DNA of 36,725 bases, from positions 1 to 36,725 of the forward strand of contig NZ_PTIY01000021.1 in assembly GCF_002934365.1 (NCBI RefSeq). Direction: 5' to 3'. A model generated the notes under the pieces. It worked only from the letters and a program-made list of their open reading frames with translations, was not told the DNA's origin and did no database searches. This DNA is from Methylobacter tundripaludum (GTDB lineage Bacteria > Pseudomonadota > Gammaproteobacteria > Methylococcales > Methylomonadaceae). A program made the translations under genes and the position numbers. Positions 6,647 to 13,519 of this stretch are shown here, in pieces (positions within the stretch are counted from its first letter, which is position 1; each line of letters starts with the position of its first letter).

Positions 6647-7894
6647 ATCCACGCTCTTTTCAAAATTATTAACCGCAATTTTGCCGCCCGACATGATCAG
6701 ATCGGGATATTCCAGGATTTTGGGCGTTTCAACCGGATTTCCTTTCACGGCAATGATGTCCGCAGGCGCGCCCGCTTGCAAGGTTCCGAGTAACGGGATA
6801 TCGAGCTGCCGCCCCGCTTTCGATGTTGCCGCACGTAAGACGTCCAACACTTGCATTTTTGCGAGCGACATCATATAGATCAGCTCCTGCGCATCGATAC
6901 CCCAGGGAATATCGGGATGCGCGATTTCAGCGCCGTATAAAAACTCGGCTCCCAGTCCGGTGAGCGTTTGCACATTGCGGACAACGCCGGGGCATTTAGA
7001 TAAGGTATCGATCGTCGTGACGATTTTGACTTGCTGCGCGACCGCTTTTTTTAGCAGCGTTTCGGGGATGGCCGCGCAAGGCACATGCGCCCATTCGTCG
7101 ATATGGGCGTTAATCGCCAGTTCCGCTCCTTCGGATTCGCCGATATGAGCCGTCACTTTTCGCCCTAAGCGATGCGCTTCTTCGACGATGGCTTGCACGG
7201 TCCGTTCCGGCAACAAAGGCCACTGCCGATGCAATCCGGGCTTTTGGTGGCCGGATTCATGATGCGCCGACGGATGGCCGTGGCCATGTTCTGAATTCCA
7301 GGGCGCGCCCGTCTCCCCGCCCGGCTCCAACGCGACCTTGATCACTGCGGCGCCGTTTTCTACCAAGTTGCGAACGGCGTTCCGTGCGTCCTCTGCCGTC
7401 GCAACAGGAATCGCAATATCGGTTTCGCCAAGGCTGGGTATCGGGTAGCCGCCGGGAGCGGTGATAATCGGCCCGGAAGTCAGCACTCTCAGGCTGCCGT
7501 CGCCGCCGTAGGATGGATGCACCGGTCCGCCGACATCGCGCACGGTGGTGATGCCGTGTTTAAGAACGGTGTCGCCGGGAATATGGTGGTAGCCTATGTG
7601 CGCATGCAGCTCGATAAATCCGGGCAACAGCGTGGCGTCGCCCAAGTCGATTTCTTTCGCGGTAATGTGCCGGAACGATTCGCGGCTATCGATCCGGGCT
7701 ATTTTGCCGTTTTCGATTAAGACCGATGTGTTCGTTTTAAAATCATTGCCGTCAAACACCCGCTCTGCGTGTACCAGAATGGCGTTTGTATCGGGCTTTT
7801 GCATGGAGGCTTGGCTTGCTACACAGCCATTGAGCGTGAACAGCAATACCGGCAGGCATTTATAGAACGGCTGCCTAAAGACGTGTATCGGCAT
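6641..7894 (-). CDS. Amidohydrolase-family lipoprotein
   Basis: This is a 417-aa protein with a lipoprotein signal: basic start, hydrophobic stretch and lipobox L21-N-G-C24, so it is probably anchored in the periplasm. The amidohydrolase TIM-barrel motifs are visible: PGFIELHAHIG with H97 and H99, a candidate bridging lysine K186 in AAVIKVAL, H250 in VTAHIG and H270 in EWAH, then the C-terminal GTLQAGAPADIIAVKGNP. Where most relatives have GTD, it reads YGAEIAHPD, so the catalytic Asp may be replaced by E323 or supplied by D328. An insert at 203-216 holds six histidines (H203, 205, 207, 211, 212, 216), suggesting metal binding. It follows the TonB receptor on the same strand, 163 bp downstream, so it may hydrolyse an imported ligand or store metal. 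Exact substrate unknown. Confidence 0.82.
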   Translation of the reverse strand: MPIHVFRQPFYKCLPVLLFTLNGCVASQASMQKPDTNAILVHAERVFDGNDFKTNTSVLIENGKIARIDSRESFRHITAKEIDLGDATLLPGFIELHAHIGYHHIPGDTVLKHGITTVRDVGGPVHPSYGGDGSLRVLTSGPIITAPGGYPIPSLGETDIAIPVATAEDARNAVRNLVENGAAVIKVALEPGGETGAPWNSEHGHGHPSAHHESGHQKPGLHRQWPLLPERTVQAIVEEAHRLGRKVTAHIGESEGAELAINAHIDEWAHVPCAAIPETLLKKAVAQQVKIVTTIDTLSKCPGVVRNVQTLTGLGAEFLYGAEIAHPDIPWGIDAQELIYMMSLAKMQVLDVLRAATSKAGRQLDIPLLGTLQAGAPADIIAVKGNPVETPKILEYPDLIMSGGKIAVNNFEKSVDE

Positions 7895-7954
7895 GATTGA
7901 AAACCTTGGTTGAACAATGATAAGACAGCTTGGAATGTATGGCGCTGGGACCTG

Positions 7955-7996
7955 TTCCTATGCCGGACGGACAACATGTCCCGTCCGGCATAGGAA
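7955..7996. repeat. REP-like hairpin after TonB receptor gene
   Basis: A perfect 16-bp inverted repeat, TTCCTATGCCGGACGG and its complement, encloses a 10-nt loop. It lies between the receptor stop (8058) and the amidohydrolase start (7894). There is no T-run, so a simple intrinsic terminator is unlikely; an mRNA-stabilising or attenuating hairpin is possible. A second copy of the core ATGCCGGACGG hairpin follows another receptor gene at 19637-19669. Confidence 0.7.
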
Positions 7997-8057
7997 TACG
8001 GCAACATCCGTAAAACGGTCTGCGCCCTCTTGGATGCGAGGTAAAGCTGATGAGCAA

Positions 8058-10253
8058 TTAATACGTGATTTCTATGCCGCCATAAAATGACACTGGCGCA
8101 CCGGCGTTTAACATCGCATCCGTTGCCGTCGCGGTGTTCATAATATTGGTATTGGCAACGTATTTGGTATCCAGCAAGTTCCGGCCCTCGAGAAACACTT
8201 TATAATTTTTATTGGACCAACCGGTGCGCATGCCCAGCAAGCCGTATGAATCAATTTTATAAGTATTCGCGTAGTCTCCCCAACGCTTCCCGACTACATC
8301 GAAAGTAGGCCCGATAAAATATCCGCTCGCATGGTGGTAAATGGCCTCGCCTTTTAAGAAGTATTTGGGCGCAGCCGGTAACGCATTGTTGGCGTAAGTG
8401 CGGTCATTATCAAAGCTGAAATGGTTGATAGTGTAGGTCAGCATGGGTTTGATCGTATGCGTACCCTTGCCGTCCAGGGCAAAGCTGCCGCCGATTAAAC
8501 CTTCAACGCCTGCATGGATGGTATTATCAAAATTCGCCGCCTTGGCAGACCCGCCTGGAGGTGTAGTGGATAGAATTTCGTTGTTAAGCCATGAATAATA
8601 CAGCGCCAAATCCCAGTTCACATCGTTTAAGTTGCCGAGTTTTTGATTGCCGCGCGTGCCTATTTCGACGGAAGTGCCTTCCATCGCCTTCAGATCGGTC
8701 GTGGTTAAGCCGGCGGTGATATTGTCCGAAATATTGTAGTTAGTCGGCGGCGCGTACAAGCGGCTGACATTGCCGTAAAGGCTGGCGCTCTTGGTCAGGT
8801 TATACATCAAGCCTAAGCTGGGATTAATGCCGCTATAGTCATTGCTGGGGTTGCCGCCTTGAGAATACACATTGAAGTTGGCGTCCTGAGGAATGGGTAA
8901 TTTTGTGTTGTTGACTTCACGGTGCGCGAACACGCCTTGCAACGCGGGCGTCAACGTCCATTTATCGGTAATATGCCAATGATCCTGGGCAAAAATCTCG
9001 ACATTATCGGCTTCCTTGGTTATTTGATTGGTCATAGGCCCGCGATTGCCGCCGACATTCGTGTAGTTGCCGCCTTTATCCGAGTTGGTGCCGTAATTCA
9101 CGCCCAGCAATAAGTCATGGCTATCCAGGCGCAGGTTGTAGCGGGCTGTCGTACCCCAGTCCTGCTGGACGGAATCGACCAGCAGACTGAACCTGTCCGC
9201 GGTATCGCCGGGGAAAAAATGCACCGTATCCACGATCGGATGATAAAGATGCTGGTTTTCAAAAGAAAAACCGACATCGAGAGAACTCTTGTCATCAATG
9301 GTCCAGGTTGTTTTGTTGGCGACACGCTCGGTCTCGGTGTTCAACTGATAATTGCCGCCGATAGCCTGGGTGCTGGCTTGGTAGGGATTGGCGTCGAATT
9401 GAGCCCGAGTCAGCTGGCCCGGCAACTGCTGATTGTTTTTAATGTAGCTCACAAAGGTACGGTTAACGATGGAGTCGGATATTTTCCAGCCGAAGTTGCT
9501 GTATACGCCAAAGCGATCCTGTTTGTTATGGTCGCGGAAACCGTCCCATTCCTTTCCTTCAAGAGTCAACAGGCCGTCGAAGCTGTCATTGAAAACCTTG
9601 CTGACCGTGCCGCGTCCGAGGAACTGGCCGAAACTGCCGCCGCTGAGCGAGAGCCTCGCGGTAGGACTGTCATGGGCGGTGGGTGATGTGAAATCGATAG
9701 CGCCGCCCAAAGTACTGGCGCCGTACTTAAACGCGTTGCCTCCGCGAGCAACGGTTGCAAAACTCGAGGCCAGCGGATCGATCATTCGGTTGTGGTTGTT
9801 GCCGTCCGCGGCAGTAACCGGCAGGCCGTCTTGCAGCAACTTAACGCCGCTCCCGGCAAAGTTGTTGGCATCCAGATTCGAACCACGGCTGGTGATAAAC
9901 ACTTCGTCGTTGCCGCTTTGGCTGGTCGCCCAAACGCCGGGCACATAGCGGAAAAAATCCGCTACGCTGGAAATGTTACGATCATGTAAATCATTGATGT
10001 CAACCACGCTGACGCCTCCTGGAGAAAGCGCAACTTCCGCACTGGCGGCGGCAAGCTTTTGCTCACTCTTATTCGTCACCACCATTGTTTTAAGCTCGGT
10101 GCTTGGCTGTTTTTTCGCTATTTTTTGCTTTGCTTCAGCTGTTTTCGGCTGCTCTTTCGCCATTGCGGCGGAACTCAGAAAAAAAGGAAGACATAATAAG
10201 GGGCCGCTTAACTGTAAAAGCGTAACAACCCGATTGGAGCGTAAGCACTTCAT
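8058..10253 (-). CDS. TonB-dependent outer-membrane receptor (no STN domain)
   Basis: This is a 731-aa outer-membrane receptor. A signal peptide ends near residue 32 (FFLSSAAMA) and is followed by a short Lys/Ala-rich linker and a TonB-box-like TMVVTN. The plug domain (about 75-190) contains SVVDINDLHDRNISSVADFF, VFITSRGSNL and YGASTLGGAIDF. The 22-strand barrel ends in GGIEITY with a C-terminal aromatic residue. Plug and barrel resemble FecA-type ferric-siderophore receptors. Unlike the other receptors in the window it lacks the N-terminal STN domain, so it cannot signal through FecR. This fits its partner, the divergent AraC-family activator, with two sets of direct repeats in the 390-bp shared promoter region. 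Ligand not determinable from sequence. Confidence 0.93.
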   Translation of the reverse strand: MKCLRSNRVVTLLQLSGPLLCLPFFLSSAAMAKEQPKTAEAKQKIAKKQPSTELKTMVVTNKSEQKLAAASAEVALSPGGVSVVDINDLHDRNISSVADFFRYVPGVWATSQSGNDEVFITSRGSNLDANNFAGSGVKLLQDGLPVTAADGNNHNRMIDPLASSFATVARGGNAFKYGASTLGGAIDFTSPTAHDSPTARLSLSGGSFGQFLGRGTVSKVFNDSFDGLLTLEGKEWDGFRDHNKQDRFGVYSNFGWKISDSIVNRTFVSYIKNNQQLPGQLTRAQFDANPYQASTQAIGGNYQLNTETERVANKTTWTIDDKSSLDVGFSFENQHLYHPIVDTVHFFPGDTADRFSLLVDSVQQDWGTTARYNLRLDSHDLLLGVNYGTNSDKGGNYTNVGGNRGPMTNQITKEADNVEIFAQDHWHITDKWTLTPALQGVFAHREVNNTKLPIPQDANFNVYSQGGNPSNDYSGINPSLGLMYNLTKSASLYGNVSRLYAPPTNYNISDNITAGLTTTDLKAMEGTSVEIGTRGNQKLGNLNDVNWDLALYYSWLNNEILSTTPPGGSAKAANFDNTIHAGVEGLIGGSFALDGKGTHTIKPMLTYTINHFSFDNDRTYANNALPAAPKYFLKGEAIYHHASGYFIGPTFDVVGKRWGDYANTYKIDSYGLLGMRTGWSNKNYKVFLEGRNLLDTKYVANTNIMNTATATDAMLNAGAPVSFYGGIEITY

Positions 10254-10411
10254 AATAATTCCAACTTAAGTAATGCTATTAACTAGCAGAAAATACAACT
10301 CAGCATTGACTGAGCATTTTTTATTCAACATTCAAATCAATCTGTGCGATTGACCCGGCTGTTTAATCGGAAAAAGTTTATCCAATAACGGCAATCAGGC
10401 CGGGACTCATT

Positions 10412-10447
10412 CGTATGGCAAACGTAATGTTTTGTATGGCAAACGTA
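10412..10447. promoter_or_regulatory. Tandem 15-bp direct repeat, 21-bp spacing
   Basis: CGTATGGCAAACGTA (10412-10426) and TGTATGGCAAACGTA (10433-10447) differ at one base and are 21 bp apart start to start, i.e. two helical turns on the same DNA face. This is the geometry expected of an AraC-family dimer site. They lie between the receptor gene (starting at 10253, minus) and the AraC-type gene (starting at 10645, plus). Confidence 0.55.
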
Positions 10448-10461
10448 GCCGGACAAATTTA

Positions 10462-10513
10462 TGCGCGATATGACCTGTTTTTGATACCGAAGTGCGGGAT
10501 ATGACCTATTTTT
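10462..10513. promoter_or_regulatory. Tandem 21-bp direct repeat, 31-bp spacing
   Basis: TGCGCGATATGACCTGTTTTT (10462-10482) recurs at 10493-10513 with 2 mismatches, 31 bp apart start to start (three helical turns). The GATATGAC core resembles the GCATATGAC half-site upstream of the FecI-type genes. It lies about 130 bp upstream of the AraC-type gene and is a likely autoregulatory or activator site for the divergent pair. Confidence 0.55.
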
Positions 10514-10644
10514 CTAAGCATCCCTGCATTTTTTCACCGGATTTTGCAGGTTAAATCCCTAAAAATATTGAATAATGAAATCAAGGCGTGATTTGTGCTT
10601 GATGTTCTTGATCGTGTTTGCAACTTGATAGGAAAAAACCGAAG

Positions 10645-11589
10645 ATGCCGCCGCTTAGTATCAGAAACGAAGAGCTGTCAACCGAATTCCTGCCGGGGGA
10701 GCAGTGCCTGCAACAGCTTTTACCCGATCACTTGGGAGTCGGCTATTCAAAGGCTTACCAGCTGGAACAGGACTTTAGTTATATAGAAACCCGTTACGCG
10801 CCGCGGAAAAACGTCGCCGTATTAAGCAATATCGAGCAGCAGGAACCGCGTTTGGTGGTAACGCTCGGCATAAAAGGCCGTTCCCGCTTCATCAACAACC
10901 ACGGTTCCGAACTCTTGTTTAAGCAGGGCTACACGTCGATAACAACGTTCGGTTCAAGCATCGGGGAGCGTCAGTATGAAGCGGAGAAAGACATGTTTCA
11001 GCTGCGGTTTTCTATGGGTAAAAACTGGCTGGATCGGGTTTTCGGCAAGACCAAAACGGCAGGTTTGCTTAATCGCATGGACATGCGTTTGTTAAGCTGC
11101 CGGCCTATCTCGGCAGAAGGCGTTTTGGCCGTGCAGTTGTTAACGGCCTGCAATGTCGCCGATGAAGTTAAACCGGTTTTCAGGCGCGGACTGGCGATGA
11201 CTGTTTTGGCCTCTGAATTGAACCATCTTTTCCAGGATGCGCCGCAACATTCTGCAAAGTTCTCGCAACAAGACCAGGCCAAGGCGATGCTGGCCCGCGA
11301 TATTTTGTTTAATGAATTCAGGCATCCGCCTTCGGTAGCGGATCTTGCCAAGCGGGTCGGAACTAATCAGCTTAAGTTAAAGCAGTTGTTCCATCATTTT
11401 TTAAACAACACACCCTACGGCTTATTGCTGGAAATCAGGATGAACCACGCCTATCAGCTGCTGAAAACCGGGCAATGCCATGTCAGTGTTGCTGCCGACT
11501 TGGTCGGTTATCAGCATGCCAGCAACTTCAGCGCGGCATTCGCCAAGCATTTTGGCGTTTCCCCCAAGCAAATTGCCAAGCACCACTAA
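10645..11589 (+). CDS. AraC-family transcriptional regulator (PchR-like)
   Basis: The frame opens at a TTG (10618), but the ATG at 10645 has AGGAAAA at 10630-10636 and gives a 314-aa product, which is preferred. The N-terminal two thirds form a ligand-sensing region with no Pfam-level motif that I can name. The C-terminal ~100 aa are a classical AraC double helix-turn-helix: LARDILFNEFRHPPSVADLA, then KLKQLFHHFLNNTPYGLLLEIRM, then ADLVGYQHASNFSAAFAKHFGVSP. Length and C-terminus match PchR/AlcR-type regulators, which switch on siderophore receptor genes when the siderophore is bound. It is divergent from the STN-less TonB receptor, the usual PchR arrangement. Its TAA stop lies in the terminal repeat of MITE C. 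Confidence 0.88.
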   Translation: MPPLSIRNEELSTEFLPGEQCLQQLLPDHLGVGYSKAYQLEQDFSYIETRYAPRKNVAVLSNIEQQEPRLVVTLGIKGRSRFINNHGSELLFKQGYTSITTFGSSIGERQYEAEKDMFQLRFSMGKNWLDRVFGKTKTAGLLNRMDMRLLSCRPISAEGVLAVQLLTACNVADEVKPVFRRGLAMTVLASELNHLFQDAPQHSAKFSQQDQAKAMLARDILFNEFRHPPSVADLAKRVGTNQLKLKQLFHHFLNNTPYGLLLEIRMNHAYQLLKTGQCHVSVAADLVGYQHASNFSAAFAKHFGVSPKQIAKHH

Positions 11590-11717
11590 TACTCAGTCAT
11601 TCTTGTTTTGTCAGGTAAAAGTAAATCCGTTCGTCCTGAGCTTGTCGAAGGATGAGCGGATTTACGCTGAGTTGAACGATTTTTACTCGACAGATCAATA
11701 CTGACTGAGCACTAGGG
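11584..11717. mobile_element. MITE-like element, family C
   Basis: This is a non-coding element of about 134 bp. Its left end CACTAATACTCAGTCATTCT and inverted right end CCCTAGTGCTCAGTCAGTAT match imperfectly for about 38 bp, both running on to TGTC..GTAAAA. The interior holds a GTAAATCCG/CGGATTTAC dyad around a CGTCCTGAGCTTGTCGAAGG repeat core. The left end overlaps the stop codon of the AraC-type gene. Only one copy is seen in the window. Confidence 0.65.
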
Positions 11718-11850
11718 CTTGACGCGGTAGATCGAAATTTTTCCGCCCCCCCCCATTCGACAAGCTTATGACAGGCTTCGACAAGCTCAGGGCGAACGGA
11801 AAAATTTCATCCGATCTATGTCGGGACGTTATTACTGACCATATCCTTAA
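11715..11850 (-). mobile_element. MITE-like element, family B, inverted partial copy
   Basis: Read on the minus strand from 11850 it starts TTAAGGATATGGTCAGTAAT and follows the 24337 copy through the CGTTCGCCCTGAGCTTGTCG core to CGTCAAGCC. There it stops and abuts the end of element C; the distal terminal repeat is missing. A run of nine C residues lies in the middle. Its outer TTAA coincides with a TTAA inside element A, so it looks as if it landed in, or recombined with, that element. Confidence 0.7.
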
Positions 11851-11932
11851 ACCTTTCATGCCGCTTCATGTCCTTCATGGTTAAAAAATGAAAAATAAAA
11901 CTTGCTCAAGTTATTCCATGCACGTTCCTTAG
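11847..11932. mobile_element. MITE-like element, family A, right-hand half
   Basis: From TTAAACCTTTCATGCC to CACGTTCCTTAG this matches the right half of the copy at 1841-1995 almost base for base. The left half is missing and is replaced by element B. The next 100 bp (11933-12034) contain only a decayed GTTCGTGCCGAGC...GAAGCATGAGCGG repeat and no gene. Confidence 0.75.
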
Positions 11933-12034
11933 CTATGTGCTTATCAGTTGGAGCGAGTGAAAACCGTTCGTGCCGAGCCCTTCGGCTGCGCTCAGGAGAG
12001 TCTTATCGAAGCATGAGCGGTTTCCACGCCCCAC

Positions 12035-13285
12035 CTATTTGGCTTGCTTCGCCTTACGCTTTTGCAGCCAGCGGATCACCCCGGTCACATACAAAACCGG
12101 ACAAGCCAGCCCTGAAAGTAACACCAAAATCCGTCCCGTCCAACCGAAAGCATGGCCGCTATGGACCGGCCATTGCCAATCCAGAAAAATATCGCCGGCG
12201 CTGCCGCTGCCCCTGTCGTAAACTTTGAGTATCTCGCCGCTGTATTGGTCGACGGCGAAATCGCGATAGCCGGTAAATCGGCTTATTTCGGTGACGTCTT
12301 TTTTCATTACCGTATAGACATCCTCCCGGTTTTTCGGCGCATTGAGCATCCATAACTTACCGGCGGGATAGCGCTCCTGCACAATGGCTTCCACTGTCGA
12401 GAAACTTACCGGCTGCCGGCCCGCTTGCGGCGGACTGCTGTGAATCTCGGCAGGAATAGTGCTGAAGGCATTGGGCCTGTCGGTCGTCGATAACAACTTG
12501 ACCAGTACGTTGACCTGATCCGGCAGATTAAAATAAATCCCGGAAAACAACACCGGCAGCAGCACGACTGCCGAATAAAAACCGACGGTTTTATGCAGGT
12601 CGAAGTTAAAACGCACGGCGCCGGCATGGCGCTTGAAGGTTAAGGCTTGCTTGAATTTGCCGGTCAGCGGCCACCAGACGATCAGGCCCGTCAACAGAGA
12701 AATAACAGATAATACCGCCAAAATGCCGTTGAGCACGCCGCCGATTTTTTTGCCCGATAACAAGCACCAGTGCAGTTGCATGATGAAACTGACCAAAGGC
12801 CGTCCCCAGTACCGATCCTTGGGATGCCAGAGCTGCAAGCCCTTGACCTGAGTCGTGTAAGGATCGACGAAGATGTAATAGCCGTCGCCGTTGTCCGCTT
12901 GGCTTTCAGCCCTGACAAAGTACAGGAATTTGTAGGCGACATCGGGCTTACGGGGATAATACACCTTGAAAAAACGGCTGCCTTGCGGTTTGGCCGTTTC
13001 CGCCGCCGCAACGATGTCGTCCAAACTGTGCAATTGTTTCTGATTTTCGGGCGGCACGGAAACAACAGCCAGCTCGGGGTTTAAAACTTCCTGCATTTCC
13101 TGATAAAACACCAGAATGCCGCCGGTCAAGCCGACGACGGCCAATATCGCGCCGGCAATCAAGCCGAGATATAAATGCACATCCAGCCACAGTTTGCGGC
13201 GGGCTTTGAGTTTGGTCAGATGGGTATCGGCTTTCGCTGTCGTCATTGGGTTAAGCACCGGAAAATCGTCAAGAGGTTGTTGCAT
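12035..13285 (-). CDS. PepSY_TM inner-membrane protein (siderophore reductase-like), module 1
   Basis: The frame extends to an ATG at 13312, but that codon lies in the terminal repeat of a MITE. The ATG at 13285 has a GGAG upstream and gives 416 aa. There are four or more membrane helices. TM1 carries VHLYLGL (H37); a PepSY-like periplasmic domain follows with YIFVDPYTTQVKG; then MQLHWCLLSG (H172), LTGLIVWWPLTG, FDLHKTVGFYSA (H231), a second PepSY-type region (VDQYSGEILKV), and PVHSGHAFGWTGR (H375, H378). The invariant membrane histidines match heme ligands in FoxB-type siderophore reductases; the reductase role here is inference. It is the last gene of the fecI-fecR-receptor-PepSY block, separated from the receptor by 234 bp containing a MITE. 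Confidence 0.85.
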   Translation of the reverse strand: MQQPLDDFPVLNPMTTAKADTHLTKLKARRKLWLDVHLYLGLIAGAILAVVGLTGGILVFYQEMQEVLNPELAVVSVPPENQKQLHSLDDIVAAAETAKPQGSRFFKVYYPRKPDVAYKFLYFVRAESQADNGDGYYIFVDPYTTQVKGLQLWHPKDRYWGRPLVSFIMQLHWCLLSGKKIGGVLNGILAVLSVISLLTGLIVWWPLTGKFKQALTFKRHAGAVRFNFDLHKTVGFYSAVVLLPVLFSGIYFNLPDQVNVLVKLLSTTDRPNAFSTIPAEIHSSPPQAGRQPVSFSTVEAIVQERYPAGKLWMLNAPKNREDVYTVMKKDVTEISRFTGYRDFAVDQYSGEILKVYDRGSGSAGDIFLDWQWPVHSGHAFGWTGRILVLLSGLACPVLYVTGVIRWLQKRKAKQAK

Positions 13286-13298
13286 GAATTTATTTCTC

Positions 13299-13437
13299 CA
13301 AGGAACAGACATAAATTAATTTACGCAATGACCATGAAGAGCATGAAGGACATGAAGACTTCAATCCTTCATGCCTTTCATGTTCTTCATGGTTTAAAAA
13401 TAAAACTTGCTCAAGTTATTTCATGCACATTCCTAAG
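13299..13437. mobile_element. MITE-like element, family A, copy 3
   Basis: A near-complete copy: AAGGAACAGACATAAATTA at the left, the inner ACCATGAAG...CTTCATGGT dyad in the middle, TTTCATGCACATTCCTAAG at the right. It lies between the receptor stop (13520) and the PepSY gene start (13285), so any read-through transcript carries its hairpin. The remaining bases to 13519 show nothing further. Confidence 0.75.
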
Positions 13438-13519
13438 GTGACTACTGACAATGCAGTATGCACAGCAATACCGAGAGTAATCTTCCCGGCATTGCTTTAA
13501 AACATACCAGCTATACCGG

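Noticed and set aside
11747-11755. Run of nine C residues as a phase-variable tract
   Set aside because: It lies in a non-coding MITE copy with no promoter or gene that slippage would switch.
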